Below are positions 49,219 through 59,254 of a stretch of DNA of 64,000 bases, one piece after another. The notes beneath the pieces are model-generated. The model was given only the letters and a program-made list of their open reading frames with translations, had not been told where the DNA came from and searched no databases. The DNA comes from Bacteroidales bacterium. GTDB taxonomy: Bacteria > Bacteroidota > Bacteroidia > Bacteroidales > UBA932. The first letter of the stretch is position 1. Each line of letters begins with the position of its first letter. A program made the position numbers and the translations under genes. The DNA lies in contig SUYO01000001.1 in the NCBI GenBank assembly GCA_015060385.1, positions 62,001 to 126,000 of the forward strand, read 5' to 3'.

Positions 49219-52020
49219 TTAGAGCGTACGCTTGATCTCTTCGATTGTGTATGCCTCGACAACGTCACCGATCTTGATATCGTTGTAGCCCTGGATATTG
49301 AGACCACAGTCCATACCCATGTGAACTTCCTTGACATCGTCCTTGAATCTCTTGAGAGATCCGAGCTCGCCGGTATAGATCACGATACCGTCACGGATCA
49401 CGCGCACCTTGGCAGTCCTCTGGAGCTTACCCTCACGCACGATACATCCGGCAATGGTACCGACCTTAGATATCTTGAATGTCTCCTGAACTTCTGCAGT
49501 AGCTGTAACAACTTCCTTCTGCTCAGGCTCGAGCATACCCTCGATACCGCTCTTGAGCTCGTTGATACAGTCGTAGATGACAGAGTAGAGACGGATCTCG
49601 ATCTCCTCCTTCTCAGCAAGCTTGCGCGCAGAAGGCATAGGACGTACCTGGAAACCGATGATGATCGCATCCGAAGCAGCTGCAAGAAGGATATCCGACT
49701 CTGAAATCGCACCCACAGCCTTGTGGATCACATTCACGCGTACCTCCTCGGTAGACAGCTTGATGATCGAATCCGAGAGAGCCTCCACAGAACCGTCCAC
49801 GTCTCCCTTGACGATGACATTGAGTTCCTTGAAATTTCCGATCGCGATACGACGTCCGATCTCCTCGAGGGTCATATGCTTCTGGGTCTTGATGCCCTGG
49901 ATGCGGATAAGCTGCTCGCGCTTGTTGGCGATATCCTTTGCCTCCTTCTCATCGAGCATTACATTGAATGTCTCACCGGCGGTAGGGGCTCCGTTAAGAC
50001 CGAGTACTGAAACCGGAGTAGACGGACCTGCTGCCTCAACCTTCTGTCCACGCTCATTGAACATGGCCTTCACACGACCTGTGTAGCATCCTGACAGCAT
50101 GACATCTCCGACACGGAGGGTACCGTTCTGTACGAGGATTGTAGCAAGGTATCCACGTCCCTTGTCGAGTGAAGACTCGATCACGGCACCTGCAGCCCTG
50201 CGGTTAGGATTGGCCTTGAGCTCGAGCATCTCGGACTCAAGAAGCACCTTCTCAAGCAGGAGGTCCACATTCAGACCCTTCTTCGCCGAAATCTCCTGGC
50301 ACTGGTACTTGCCGCCCCAGTCCTCGACGAGGATGTTCATGTTAGAAAGCTGCTCGCGGATCTTCTCAGGATTTGCGCCCGGCTTGTCTATCTTGTTGAT
50401 TGCGAATACCATAGGTACACCTGCCGCCTGGGCATGGTTGATTGCCTCGACTGTCTGAGGCATCACGCAGTCGTCTGCAGCGATGATGATGATTGCAACG
50501 TCCGTCATCTTCGCACCACGGGCACGCATCGCCGTAAAGGCCTCATGTCCAGGGGTATCGAGGAAGGTGATCCTCTGGCCGTCAGGAAGCTTCACATTAT
50601 ATGCACCGATGTGCTGGGTGATACCACCGGCCTCGCCGGCAATCACATTAGCCTTACGGATATAGTCAAGGAGGGATGTCTTACCGTGGTCAACGTGACC
50701 CATGACGGTAATCACCGGCGGACGTGGGAGAAGATCCTCTTCAGTATCTTCCGCTTCACCCTGGGCGATTGCGTCTGTAAGATTCGCTGTAACGAACTCT
50801 ACCTCATAACCGAACTCCTCGGCAACAAGCACAAGGGTCTCCGCGTCAAGACGCTGGTTGATGGATACCATCATTCCAAGGCTCATGCATGCTCCGATGA
50901 CCTTGGTCACAGGGGTATTGTTCATAAGGGTGGCAAGATCGTTCACGGTAACGAACTCTGTCACCTTGAGTACCTTCTGCTCGAGTTCCTGCATCTCCAT
51001 CTCTTCCTGCATCCTCTGCGATGCAAGTTCCCTCTTCTCCTTTCTGTGCTTTGCTCCGAAGTTACCCTTCTTGTTCTCGTTCATGCGGGCATAAGTTTCC
51101 TTGATCTGCTTCTGGATCTCCTTCTGCATCTCTTCCTGCTCGGCCTCGGTCATAGGCTTGAACTTGTCCCCGCCGCGGTCGCGACGGCTCTTCTTGTCCT
51201 TCTTGCCTGCACCCTGCTGCTGGGCGTTCGGATGGTTCTTATTGTCCTTCTTATCCTTCTTTGCGGCATTGTTCGAAGCCTCTACCTTGGTCACATCCAC
51301 CTTCTGGCTTCCGTCCTTGCCGATTCTTTCCCTCTTCTTCTTTTTCTTCTTCTTGTCGAACTGAGAAAGATCGATCTTGTCCACAACCTTAGGGCCGCTC
51401 AACCTCTCCACCTCGATCTTGACCTGACGTGGTTCTGCAGGCTTTGCAGGATCCTCTTCCGGAGCAGGCTCCGGAGTCTTTCCTGTCTCCGCAGCCGGAG
51501 ACGGCTCTGGGACAGGTTCCTGAACGACAGGAACAGGTTCCGGCTTGACTTCAACCGCAGCCGGAGCCTTCTTCTCGAACTGAGAGAGATCTATCTTGTC
51601 CACGATCTTAGGACCAGTTGCCGGAGCTGGAGCCGGATCCTCGACTGGGGCCGGAGTCTGTACGGGAACCGGAGCAGGCTGCGGCTTCGCAACCGGAGCT
51701 TCCTCAACAGGGCGCTCTTCATTGAGTGCGTTGCTCTTGATCACAACCTCCTTCTCAGGAACATACTCATCCTCAACAGAAGTCTTCTTCTTGGCACCCA
51801 TCTCAATGATCTCCTTGAGCTTTATGGTAACCTTTTCTGAATCCTTCTTGAGTTTCTGGTCTTCGCCGAACTTGGCCTCGATCGCCGGAAGATATTCATC
51901 CGAGATCTTCGCATTCGGATTCATCTCCACATTGGCTCCCTTTTCATTAAGGAAGTCAACCAGACGTGCGAGTCCGATGCTGAATTGTTTTGTAAGTTTA
52001 CTTAATCTGATTTCTGCCAT
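49219..52020 (-). CDS. infB: Translation initiation factor IF-2
   Basis: 933 residues. GTPase that places fMet-tRNA on the 30S subunit. A short N-terminal IF2-N motif ([22 protein letters not shown]) precedes a long low-complexity linker (about 95-330) rich in Pro/Val/Glu, with two copies of the (G)[19 protein letters not shown] segment and a Lys-rich part. The G domain (about 430-600) has G1 [10 protein letters not shown]3 DTPGHEAF and G4 NKID. Domains II-IV run to the end (IPSARK-like [18 protein letters not shown]). Last gene of the rimP-nusA-infB operon. Confidence 0.97.
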   Translation of the reverse strand: MAEIRLSKLTKQFSIGLARLVDFLNEKGANVEMNPNAKISDEYLPAIEAKFGEDQKLKKDSEKVTIKLKEIIEMGAKKKTSVEDEYVPEKEVVIKSNALNEERPVEEAPVAKPQPAPVPVQTPAPVEDPAPAPATGPKIVDKIDLSQFEKKAPAAVEVKPEPVPVVQEPVPEPSPAAETGKTPEPAPEEDPAKPAEPRQVKIEVERLSGPKVVDKIDLSQFDKKKKKKKRERIGKDGSQKVDVTKVEASNNAAKKDKKDNKNHPNAQQQGAGKKDKKSRRDRGGDKFKPMTEAEQEEMQKEIQKQIKETYARMNENKKGNFGAKHRKEKRELASQRMQEEMEMQELEQKVLKVTEFVTVNDLATLMNNTPVTKVIGACMSLGMMVSINQRLDAETLVLVAEEFGYEVEFVTANLTDAIAQGEAEDTEEDLLPRPPVITVMGHVDHGKTSLLDYIRKANVIAGEAGGITQHIGAYNVKLPDGQRITFLDTPGHEAFTAMRARGAKMTDVAIIIIAADDCVMPQTVEAINHAQAAGVPMVFAINKIDKPGANPEKIREQLSNMNILVEDWGGKYQCQEISAKKGLNVDLLLEKVLLESEMLELKANPNRRAAGAVIESSLDKGRGYLATILVQNGTLRVGDVMLSGCYTGRVKAMFNERGQKVEAAGPSTPVSVLGLNGAPTAGETFNVMLDEKEAKDIANKREQLIRIQGIKTQKHMTLEEIGRRIAIGNFKELNVIVKGDVDGSVEALSDSIIKLSTEEVRVNVIHKAVGAISESDILLAAASDAIIIGFQVRPMPSARKLAEKEEIEIRLYSVIYDCINELKSGIEGMLEPEQKEVVTATAEVQETFKISKVGTIAGCIVREGKLQRTAKVRVIRDGIVIYTGELGSLKRFKDDVKEVHMGMDCGLNIQGYNDIKIGDVVEAYTIEEIKRTL

Positions 52021-52033
52021 AGTTCCCTTTTAA

Positions 52034-53287
52034 TTATTCTTCATCTTCAAACTCAGCACGAAGGATATCAAGGATCTCCTCGACTGTCTCATCCTCAAGA
52101 TCCGCTCTCTTGGCGATATCAGAGGCAGAAAGAGCAAGAACGCTCTTTGCTGTATCACATCCGATGTTCTGAAGCTTCTCGATGATCCAATCCTCAATCA
52201 CATCGTTGAACTCTACAAGCAGTACGTCTTCTTCCTCTTCGTCGATCTCATCCTTAGGAAGCTCTCTCCATACCTCGATCTCCTTTCCTACGAGCATACC
52301 TGCAAGCCTGATGTTGCATCCGCCCTTACCGATACCCTTCTTGACCTCGTCAGGAAGCATGTATACCTTGATCTTGTCATCCTCAGGTCCGCCGAGCACG
52401 ATAGAAGATATCTTTGCAGGATTGAGGGCTCTCTGGATAAGGAGCTGAGTATTGCTTGTCCACTGGAGGACGTCAATGTTCTCGTTGCGGAGCTCACGCA
52501 CGATTCCGATGATGCGGGCACCCTTCACACCGATACATGCTCCGATAGGATCGATCCTCTCGTCATAAGACTCTACCGCCACCTTTGCACGTTCGCCAGG
52601 TACACGTACTACCTTCTTGATCGTGATCAGACCGTCATAGATCTCAGGAACCTCCTGCTCGAAGAGCTTCTCAAGGAACTCAGGAGTTGTTCTTGAAAGA
52701 ACGATGTACGGAGTCGTGTTGTTCTTCATCTCCACGCTCTTGATGATGGCCCTTACGGTATCGTTCTTCTTGAAGTGTTCGCCAGGGATCTGCTCCGACT
52801 TAGGAAGTCTGAGCTCGTTTCCGTCCTCGTCAAGGATGAGGACCTCCTTCGCCCATGTCTGGTATACCTCTCCGGTGAAGATCTCACCGATCTTTCCTAC
52901 ATACTTGTTATAGAGATTTGCCTTCTCGATATCCATGATGCGGCCCTGGAGGTTCTGACGGATATTCAGGATGCCTCGACGGCCGAAATCCTTGAGCTCG
53001 ATCTTCTTTGCGAATGTCTCACCCACCTCATAATCGTCATCCTCGAGATCCTCGAGAGCAATCTGCGTGTTAGGGTCCTCGACTTCCTCAACCACTTCCC
53101 TGTTCCAGTAGATCTCACAGTCTCCCTTGTCGATGTTGATGATGATGTCAAAGTTGTCTGCCGATCCGTAAGTCTTTGTAATCTGAGTTCTGAACACATC
53201 CTCAAGCACACCCATCATTGTAGGCCTGTCGATGTTCTTCTGGTTCTTGAACTCTGCAAAAGCGTCTTTAAGCTCAATCTTTTCCAT
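52034..53287 (-). CDS. nusA: Transcription termination/antitermination factor NusA
   Basis: 417 residues. Binds RNA polymerase and modulates pausing and termination. An N-terminal domain (about 1-125; MGVLEDVFRTQITKTYG) is followed by an S1 domain (about 130-200, GEIFTGEVYQTWAKEVLI), KH1/KH2 (VAVESYDERIDPIGACIGVK, GARIIGIVRELRNENIDVLQ) and KGIGKGGCNIRLAGMLVGKE. A short acidic C-terminal HhH-like part (about 355-417) follows. Standard Bacteroidota length. 13 bp upstream of infB. Confidence 0.97.
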   Translation of the reverse strand: MEKIELKDAFAEFKNQKNIDRPTMMGVLEDVFRTQITKTYGSADNFDIIINIDKGDCEIYWNREVVEEVEDPNTQIALEDLEDDDYEVGETFAKKIELKDFGRRGILNIRQNLQGRIMDIEKANLYNKYVGKIGEIFTGEVYQTWAKEVLILDEDGNELRLPKSEQIPGEHFKKNDTVRAIIKSVEMKNNTTPYIVLSRTTPEFLEKLFEQEVPEIYDGLITIKKVVRVPGERAKVAVESYDERIDPIGACIGVKGARIIGIVRELRNENIDVLQWTSNTQLLIQRALNPAKISSIVLGGPEDDKIKVYMLPDEVKKGIGKGGCNIRLAGMLVGKEIEVWRELPKDEIDEEEEDVLLVEFNDVIEDWIIEKLQNIGCDTAKSVLALSASDIAKRADLEDETVEEILDILRAEFEDEE

Positions 53288-53315
53288 TTTGTATTATATA
53301 TTTAAAATTTTCCTT

Positions 53316-53780
53316 CTAGAATGACACATACGGTCTTACCGCATTGACCTGATCCATCGTGAAACGGTCGACATGCTCCACGATTTCCTTCTTCTTCTTT
53401 CCCTCTACTGCTTCCTTGGCACTGTATCTCAGAGTTATGCTCTCTTCATCGGCAGCTTCAAGCACAGCCACCATCTTCCTTCCACCCTTGAGAGATACCT
53501 CCACCTTTGTACCCAAAGCCTTGACAAACTGTCTGAACACTTTGAAAGGCTGGTCAAGACCTGCCGAACTCACTGTAAGCGAGTAGTCCTCCACCTCACG
53601 GTCGAACTTCGTCTCGAAGAACCTGCTGATGGAAACGCAGTCATCCAGCTCGATTGTTGCATTTTCTGACTCTACCGTAAGAGTAATATCATTATCTTTG
53701 CTGACTGAAACGTCAACAATGAAGCACCCGCGTGCAACGATTTCATCGTTGATTGCATCTATTATAGCTGAAGCGTTCAT
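53316..53780 (-). CDS. rimP: Ribosome maturation factor RimP
   Basis: 154 residues from the ATG at 53780; a GTG two codons upstream is the alternative. It is needed for 30S assembly. The N-terminal alpha/beta domain has SVSKDNDITLTVESENATIE-LDDCVSISRFFE and SLTVSSAGLDQPFK. The C-terminal SH3-like domain (about 85-150) is present. First gene of the rimP-nusA-infB operon; 28 bp to nusA. Confidence 0.93.
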   Translation of the reverse strand: MNASAIIDAINDEIVARGCFIVDVSVSKDNDITLTVESENATIELDDCVSISRFFETKFDREVEDYSLTVSSAGLDQPFKVFRQFVKALGTKVEVSLKGGRKMVAVLEAADEESITLRYSAKEAVEGKKKKEIVEHVDRFTMDQVNAVRPYVSF

Positions 53781-53808
53781 TTTCACTTTGTGTCAATGCA
53801 TAAAATAA

Positions 53809-53826
53809 GGGGGCAACCTTGCCCCC
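53809..53826 (-). promoter_or_regulatory. GC-rich hairpin in rimP leader
   Basis: GGGGGCAA and TTGCCCCC form an 8-bp stem. On the minus strand TTATTTTATG follows, giving an attenuator-like structure in the leader of rimP-nusA-infB, about 30 nt before the start codon. Confidence 0.6.
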
Positions 53827-53844
53827 TGAATCATTCTCACGGTG

Positions 53845-53876
53845 CAAATGTACGAATAAAATCATAATTACGCAAA
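53845..53876 (-). promoter_or_regulatory. Promoter of rimP-nusA-infB
   Basis: Minus strand: TTTG (53873-53876), 20 nt, TACATTTG (53845-53852), full consensus. Confidence 0.75.
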
Positions 53877-53901
53877 TTATTGAATCTGAACCTGCAATAT
53901 C

Positions 53902-54891
53902 ATGGAATTCAAGGCAAAGGAGATTGCTGAAATACTAAAAGGAACAGTGGACGGAGATCCTGAAGCAACCGTAACGACATTTGCCCGCATAGAAAGCGGC
54001 AAGCCTGGCGCCATCTGTTTCTTCGCCAACCCGAAATACGAGCAGTACGTATACAAGTGCAAGGCTGACATCATAATAGTAAACAACACGTTCGAACCCA
54101 AGGAGCCCGTATCGGCAACCATGATAAGGGTCGAGGATTCATATGCGGCCGTGGCCGCACTCCTCGACTATGTGACGGCAAAGAAACGGTCATACAGACG
54201 CTACAGGGGCTGCCGCAGCAGGGTAAGATGGAGTGCAAGACTGGGCAGGAAGGTATATGTAGGAGACTTTGCATACATAGGAAGAAAGGCTGTCATCGGA
54301 GACTGCACGAAGATATACGAAGGAGCATATATCGGAGACGATGTGAAGATCGGTTCATACTGCACCATCTATCCCGGGGCACGCATCTACCCCGGCATGG
54401 TCATCGGAGACAGGGTGATCATACATGCGAATGCCGTGATCGGTGCAGACGGATTCGGATTCGCACCTCTTGAAGACGGGACATGGAAGAAGATAGAGCA
54501 TACCGGCAACGTGATCATTGAGGATGATGTGGAGATCGGAGCGAACACATGTGTTGACAAATCACAGATGGGATCGACGGTAATCAGGAGAGGCACGAAG
54601 ATTGATAACCTCTGCCAGGTCGCTCACAATGTTGAAGTCGGCCCTGACACCGTGATGGCGGCGATGTCCGGAATCGCAGGCTCGTCAAAGGTAGGAAGAC
54701 ACTGCATTATCGGAGGCCAGACAGGCATTGCCGGACATCTCACAGTGGCGGACAACACTTCATTCGGTGCGCAGACGGGATTGCTGTCTAACATCAAGCA
54801 GCCTGGACAATCATACTTTGGAACTCCTGCAATACCATACATGGACTACATGAGAAGCTATGCCATGTTCAAGAAAGCAGGTAAGAAGTAG
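53902..54891 (+). CDS. lpxD: UDP-3-O-acyl-glucosamine N-acyltransferase
   Basis: 329 residues. Third step of lipid A synthesis. An N-terminal uridine-binding domain (about 1-95; MEFKAKEIAEILKGTVDGDP, KPGAICFFANPKYE) is followed by a left-handed beta-helix of hexapeptide repeats (YVGDFAYIGRKAVIGD...) with the catalytic His in QVAHNVEVG and a C-terminal helix (SYAMFKKAGKK). Between domains is a very basic stretch, KKRSYRRYRGCRSRVRWSAR, where other LpxD have a neutral linker. The frame before and after fits the family. First gene of lpxD-lpxC-lpxA-wbqC. Confidence 0.95.
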   Translation: MEFKAKEIAEILKGTVDGDPEATVTTFARIESGKPGAICFFANPKYEQYVYKCKADIIIVNNTFEPKEPVSATMIRVEDSYAAVAALLDYVTAKKRSYRRYRGCRSRVRWSARLGRKVYVGDFAYIGRKAVIGDCTKIYEGAYIGDDVKIGSYCTIYPGARIYPGMVIGDRVIIHANAVIGADGFGFAPLEDGTWKKIEHTGNVIIEDDVEIGANTCVDKSQMGSTVIRRGTKIDNLCQVAHNVEVGPDTVMAAMSGIAGSSKVGRHCIIGGQTGIAGHLTVADNTSFGAQTGLLSNIKQPGQSYFGTPAIPYMDYMRSYAMFKKAGKK

Positions 54892-54910
54892 TGATATAGA
54901 AAATTTTAAC

Positions 54911-54918
54911 TATCTTTG
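54911..54918 (+). promoter_or_regulatory. -7 element before lpxC
   Basis: TATCTTTG, exact consensus, 33 nt before lpxC; no clear -33. It suggests lpxC has an internal promoter besides read-through from lpxD. Confidence 0.5.
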
Positions 54919-54950
54919 CAGGCTGATTTGGAAAAGAGAAGGGAATAATA

Positions 54951-55865
54951 ATGCAACTGCAACAGACTCTTAAGAAGAGCTATTCATTTGAAGGGAAAGG
55001 ACTTCATACGGGAAGGATAGCAAGGATGGTCATAAACCCGGCGCCGGTCGATACCGGCATAAGGTTCAGAAGGACGGACATAGGCGAGTATGCTTATGTC
55101 GATGCTCTGGCTGAAAATGTATCATGTACAGCCAGAAGCACGACCATTTCATGCGGTGAGGCTTCCGTAACGACCATAGAACATCTGCTGTCCGCGTTGA
55201 CCGGAATGGGCGTAGACAATGCATTGATTGACATCGACAACATCGAGGTACCGATTCTGGATGGAAGCGCGAAACCGTACATCGACGCAATCTGGAACGA
55301 CGGGTTCGACACGCAGGATGCCCCAAGAAGATATATCGAAGTAAAGGAGACCGTAGAAATACGCAATGATGAAAAGGGTTCTCTCGTACGCATTGAGCCG
55401 GCAGACGAGTTCTCATACGACATTACCATTGACTTCAATTCGAAAGTGCTGGGCGTTCAGCATGCAAGATGGGAAGACTCGGTCGTATATGCCGAAGAGA
55501 TCGGAACATGCAGGACATTCGTATTCTTCCATGAACTCGAATTCCTTTACAACAATGGTCTTGTGAAGGGTGGCGACGTGGACAATGCGATTGTGATTGT
55601 GGAACATCCTGTTTCTGACGACCAGGTGGAGCGCATGAGCCGACTTTTCAATGTTCCGGCTCTGAAGGTCCGTCAGGACGGATATCTCAGCAATCTCAGA
55701 CTCCGCTTCCCTAACGAATGTTCAAGACACAAGCTGCTTGACCTTATCGGAGATCTCAGACTTTGCGGAGGATTCCTCAAGGCGAAGGTGACTGCGGTAA
55801 AGGCAGGTCACAGCATCAACACTACAGCGGCAAAGGCCGTAAGAAACATGTTATCCCGAGCATAG
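54951..55865 (+). CDS. lpxC: UDP-3-O-acyl-GlcNAc deacetylase, without FabZ domain
   Basis: 304 residues. Zinc-dependent committed step of lipid A synthesis. Zinc/active-site features: TTIEHLLSALTGMGVDNA (HxxxS His), the C-terminal RHKLLDLIGDLRLCGGFLKA (His and Asp ligands) and AGHSINT. In most Bacteroidota LpxC is fused to the dehydratase FabZ (about 460 residues). Here the protein ends right after the LpxC part, with MLSRA-stop, and its last four residues and stop lie in the palindromic repeat at 55850-55873. Nothing like FabZ follows before lpxA, so fabZ must be elsewhere. Confidence 0.95.
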   Translation: MQLQQTLKKSYSFEGKGLHTGRIARMVINPAPVDTGIRFRRTDIGEYAYVDALAENVSCTARSTTISCGEASVTTIEHLLSALTGMGVDNALIDIDNIEVPILDGSAKPYIDAIWNDGFDTQDAPRRYIEVKETVEIRNDEKGSLVRIEPADEFSYDITIDFNSKVLGVQHARWEDSVVYAEEIGTCRTFVFFHELEFLYNNGLVKGGDVDNAIVIVEHPVSDDQVERMSRLFNVPALKVRQDGYLSNLRLRFPNECSRHKLLDLIGDLRLCGGFLKAKVTAVKAGHSINTTAAKAVRNMLSRA

Positions 55866-55873
55866 TCGAGGGA
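55850..55873. repeat. TCCCGAGC...TCGAGGGA repeat at lpxC end
   Basis: GTTATCCCGAGCATAGTCGA plus GGGA: TCCCGAGC and TCGAGGGA halves are self-complementary. It supplies the last codons and the stop of lpxC. Related to the TCCCTCGACAAGCTCGGGA repeats at 37514. Confidence 0.75.
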
Positions 55874-55902
55874 GCCCAATAAAAACAATAAAATTCAACA
55901 AT

Positions 55903-56715
55903 ATGGCAAATATCCATCCGCTTGCAACAGTACATCCGGGAGCAAAGCTCGGAGAGAATGTAGAGGTAGGACCATACGCATATATAGAGGAACATGTGGA
56001 GATCGGAGACGGCTGCAGGATACTTCCTCATGCAACGATCTTCAACTATGTCAAGATGGGAAAGAACTGCACGGTCTTCCCGGGAGCAGTAGTGGGAGCG
56101 ATTCCCCAGGACCTCAAGTTCGACGGCGAGATCACATATGTCGAGATCGGAGACAACGTGAACATCCGTGAGTGCGCTACAATCAACCGAGGTACCAAGG
56201 CCAGCGGAAGAGGCGTGACCAAGATCGGAAACAATGTGCTCCTGATGTCATACACCCATGTCGCACACGACTGCGTCGTAGGCAACAACTGCATCCTCGT
56301 AAGCTATGTGGGAATTGCCGGCGAGACTGAAGTCAACGATTGGGCGACAATCGGAGGAAGTACGGTAGCACACCAGTTCTCGAAGATCGGAAAGCATGCC
56401 TTCGTAGGCGGCGGATGCAAGATCAACAAAGACGTGCCACCTTACGTGCTTTGCGGACGCGACCCGCTTTCATATGCAGGCGTGAACATTGTCGGACTCC
56501 GCAGAAGAGGATTCACATCTGACCAGATCCGCAGCATCAAGGATATGTACGACATCATCTACAGCAGCGGAAACAACTTCTCGGATGCCCTTGCCAAGAT
56601 CGAGATAGGCTTCCCTGAGTCAGAGGAAAGGGACACCATAATCGAGTTCATCAGGAATTCCAAGAGAGGTATCATCAGAGGTGCCGACCGCGACACCAAA
56701 GGCAGCATAGACTGA
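55903..56715 (+). CDS. lpxA: UDP-N-acetylglucosamine acyltransferase
   Basis: 270 residues. First step of lipid A synthesis. Left-handed beta-helix of hexapeptide repeats from ATVHPGAKLGENVEVGPYAY; the catalytic His is in YTHVAHDCVVGNNCIL. HQFSKIGKHAFVGGGCKINK and the C-terminal helical part (GLRRRGFTSDQIRSIKDMYD) are typical. 37 bp after lpxC; stop overlaps the WbqC gene start by 1 bp. Confidence 0.96.
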   Translation: MANIHPLATVHPGAKLGENVEVGPYAYIEEHVEIGDGCRILPHATIFNYVKMGKNCTVFPGAVVGAIPQDLKFDGEITYVEIGDNVNIRECATINRGTKASGRGVTKIGNNVLLMSYTHVAHDCVVGNNCILVSYVGIAGETEVNDWATIGGSTVAHQFSKIGKHAFVGGGCKINKDVPPYVLCGRDPLSYAGVNIVGLRRRGFTSDQIRSIKDMYDIIYSSGNNFSDALAKIEIGFPESEERDTIIEFIRNSKRGIIRGADRDTKGSID

Positions 56716-57422
56716 TGCCTAAGCTCTTTTCAACAGCATACATGCCTCCCGTTTCCTATCTTGCAGCAATGGCAGAGGAGATGGAAGGTCTGAGCAGCAG
56801 ACGTGACGGAGACAGTTCGCTTGAACTGACTCCGTCCGTCGTTTATATCGAGGCATGCGAGAACTACCAGAAGCAGTCATACCGCAACCGGTGCCGCTTC
56901 CATGCAGCAGACGGAGTACAGTCACTCTCCTACCCCATAGTCCACGAGGGAGGCACCCACAAGCTTCCTATTTCCGAAATAAGGATAGACTGGAGCACGC
57001 CGTGGCTTCAGCAGCATGAAAGAGCCATCGTATCAGCCTACAGGACATCGGCCTATTTCGAATACTATCAGGACGAACTCTTCGCCATCCTCGAAAGCAG
57101 GCCCGAAAGACTTCTGGACCTGAACATGGCCCTGCTGAAATTCCTTATCGAAAAGACCGGACTCGCAGTCGACCTGCGTCTCACATCCGTTTTTTCCCGT
57201 GACGGCAGTCAGCCTATGGCAGACGGAAGCATCGTGCAGTGCGAGGACCTGCGCGAAGTCATCCATCCTAAACGCCCGGACACAATCCTGAGGGACCTGA
57301 AACTGGAGAAGCCGTATTTCCAGGTCTTTTCCCGGAAACACGGCTTCCAATCCGATCTTTCCGTCATGGACCTCCTCTTCAACGAAGGTCCAGACAGCAT
57401 ACTTTATCTTAAGAGCATCTAG
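56715..57422 (+). CDS. WbqC-family protein
   Basis: 235 residues. WbqC-like: an N-terminal TAYMPPVSYLAAMA, VVYIEACENYQKQSYRNRCR, 'LPISEIRIDWSTPWLQQHER', and AYFEYYQDELFAIL in the second half. The family often sits in LPS/O-antigen or envelope loci; the reaction is unclear. Start overlaps the lpxA stop, so it is part of the lpx operon. Its 3' end overlaps the convergent S41 gene by 4 bp. Confidence 0.85.
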   Translation: MPKLFSTAYMPPVSYLAAMAEEMEGLSSRRDGDSSLELTPSVVYIEACENYQKQSYRNRCRFHAADGVQSLSYPIVHEGGTHKLPISEIRIDWSTPWLQQHERAIVSAYRTSAYFEYYQDELFAILESRPERLLDLNMALLKFLIEKTGLAVDLRLTSVFSRDGSQPMADGSIVQCEDLREVIHPKRPDTILRDLKLEKPYFQVFSRKHGFQSDLSVMDLLFNEGPDSILYLKSI

Positions 57423-59206
57423 TCAAGCTGATATATCACATTTCCGTATCTTCCGATCTTCGGTTCCTTATATTCCGATGCTCCGAGCGGAACAGGAGTT
57501 TCAGAAACCGACATCGGTCTTGAGACAAGACTTCTCTCAATGCCCAGAATATCCTCATAAGCATAACGGAGGGCGACATTGAAGTCCATGTCCGGCCAGT
57601 CACCGAATGAGTACGGGAAGAGGTTATCGTCATCGTCGGCATAGTTCGAATTCTGATTGTTCACAATCACATCAGGGACGAATCCGTCCGGATAATCCCT
57701 CTCTCCCCTGGCATTGGCGACACGGAACGTGATCGGAGAAAAGAGGAATCTTCTTTCATCCGCAGTGACCAGGGTGGTGGTCATGCCGACATTCTTTCCT
57801 TCTGTCCTGCTGCCATAGAGGTAGACAGGGAAATCAATACCCCTGAGTCCGTTTATTATGAGCTCGGAAGCGGATGCTGTATTTTCAGAACCGATCACAT
57901 AGAGACGCTTGAGTCCCAGATCAGGCGCTATGCCCAGACCGTCCTCATCATTAGGACCGCCGCGGAACTTCCATGCCTGCTTCTTCGAGCCTCTGAACTC
58001 GACATTCACGAAGATGTCATCAAGATGCGACGCTCCTGCTATCGCTGAAGCAAGATAACGGCTTTGTGCAACGGCACCTCCCGGGTTGAAACGAAGGTCA
58101 AGAATCAGGTCAGTGATCGCATTGTCCTTGAACTGCTGTATGATATCCACTATGAATTCCTGCGCGTCAAGATCGAAATTCTCAAGGACCAGATAACCTA
58201 TCACATTGCTGCCTTCCTTCATCACAGCCGAGTACAGCACAGGATTGTATCTGTAGACATCTGTCGCGACGCTGACTTCATATCTCTTTGTAACGTCAGC
58301 ATCCCTGATGAATCCGAAGGTGTAGGAGCCTGAAGGAGAATAATACAGAGCTGTCATATAGCTTCTATAATTGTCTTCCGTAAGGGTTACTCCGTTCACG
58401 CTGTAGATGGTATCGCCCCTCTTCATTCCGGCAGCCCATGCAGGTGAACCCTGATGCACGAATGACACAGACAATCCCACGACACCCTGTGCAGGACTGA
58501 TCACCGAAGAAAAGAAAGGTCCGAATCCAAGGCTGTGAGTCTCCACTGCCTTGGTCACAGGCTCGATTTCCTGGATATTGGAATAGATGAAACGCTTGCC
58601 ACGGTCAGGGGAGGTGGCACGGTACACACCGCCGTCCTCGACATTTATGTCACCCAGTTTCAGAAGATGGGCAGAGAGGAACTCCTTGTAATCCATGCTC
58701 AGATCGACTTCCAGAGCATTGTACTGTTCCCACAGATATTCCTGCTGCAACCTCTGGTGCATATATGAATTGAGGGTCGAATTCAGCTTCTTTTCAGCTG
58801 ACGCATCGTCCTGCTTCTGGGAAAATACAGCCAGCTGCACCTGATCATGGCCCTTTACCTGCACATGGATTTCGACAGAGCGAGGCTGGTCGGTATCATT
58901 CTTCTCGAAGACAAGCCTCACCGTATTACGTCCGGCCTCACCGGTTTCACCTTTTGTAATGGAAGCCCAATCATCACCGCCGGAAACAAAATTCAGAGTG
59001 GCGGTATATACATCCTCTGCAGTAAGGACACAGGAAACAGTCTCTCCGTTTGCAGAAACCTCCCTGTCGGCGGCAGGATTCACAAAGTTGATGATACCAT
59101 TCTCCACCTCAGGATCCACAGGTTCCGGTCCTTCTTCCTCACCACATGCGGAAAAGGACAGGGCAAGCGTCATAATCCACAAGATGTTTCTACATATTTT
59201 CTTCAT
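57419..59206 (-). CDS. S41 (C-terminal processing-type) protease lipoprotein
   Basis: 595 residues. Lipobox FSAC (Cys21). A BACON-like domain (about 35-130), a helical cap (about 135-185, with LNSYMHQRLQQEYLWEQYN), a PDZ domain (about 240-310; GSPAWAAGMKRGDTIYSVNG), then the S41 catalytic domain. This has LILDLRFNPGGAVAQSRYLA, the nucleophile Ser in ENTASASELIINGLRG (about 445) and the general base in SRTEGKNVG (Lys471). Same architecture as the protein at 61550, so paralogues. Possibly processes surface lipoproteins; encoded divergently from the lipoprotein gene at 59307. Confidence 0.9.
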   Translation of the reverse strand: MKKICRNILWIMTLALSFSACGEEEGPEPVDPEVENGIINFVNPAADREVSANGETVSCVLTAEDVYTATLNFVSGGDDWASITKGETGEAGRNTVRLVFEKNDTDQPRSVEIHVQVKGHDQVQLAVFSQKQDDASAEKKLNSTLNSYMHQRLQQEYLWEQYNALEVDLSMDYKEFLSAHLLKLGDINVEDGGVYRATSPDRGKRFIYSNIQEIEPVTKAVETHSLGFGPFFSSVISPAQGVVGLSVSFVHQGSPAWAAGMKRGDTIYSVNGVTLTEDNYRSYMTALYYSPSGSYTFGFIRDADVTKRYEVSVATDVYRYNPVLYSAVMKEGSNVIGYLVLENFDLDAQEFIVDIIQQFKDNAITDLILDLRFNPGGAVAQSRYLASAIAGASHLDDIFVNVEFRGSKKQAWKFRGGPNDEDGLGIAPDLGLKRLYVIGSENTASASELIINGLRGIDFPVYLYGSRTEGKNVGMTTTLVTADERRFLFSPITFRVANARGERDYPDGFVPDVIVNNQNSNYADDDDNLFPYSFGDWPDMDFNVALRYAYEDILGIERSLVSRPMSVSETPVPLGASEYKEPKIGRYGNVIYQLD

Positions 59207-59254
59207 ATTCTATGGTTATATCGTTATGCACCGCTAAAGTACAACATTTTTTTG

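Noticed and set aside
50434..51840. 468-codon + strand frame antisense to infB
   Set aside because: Leu/His/Arg-rich shadow of the repetitive infB linker; infB itself is unambiguous.
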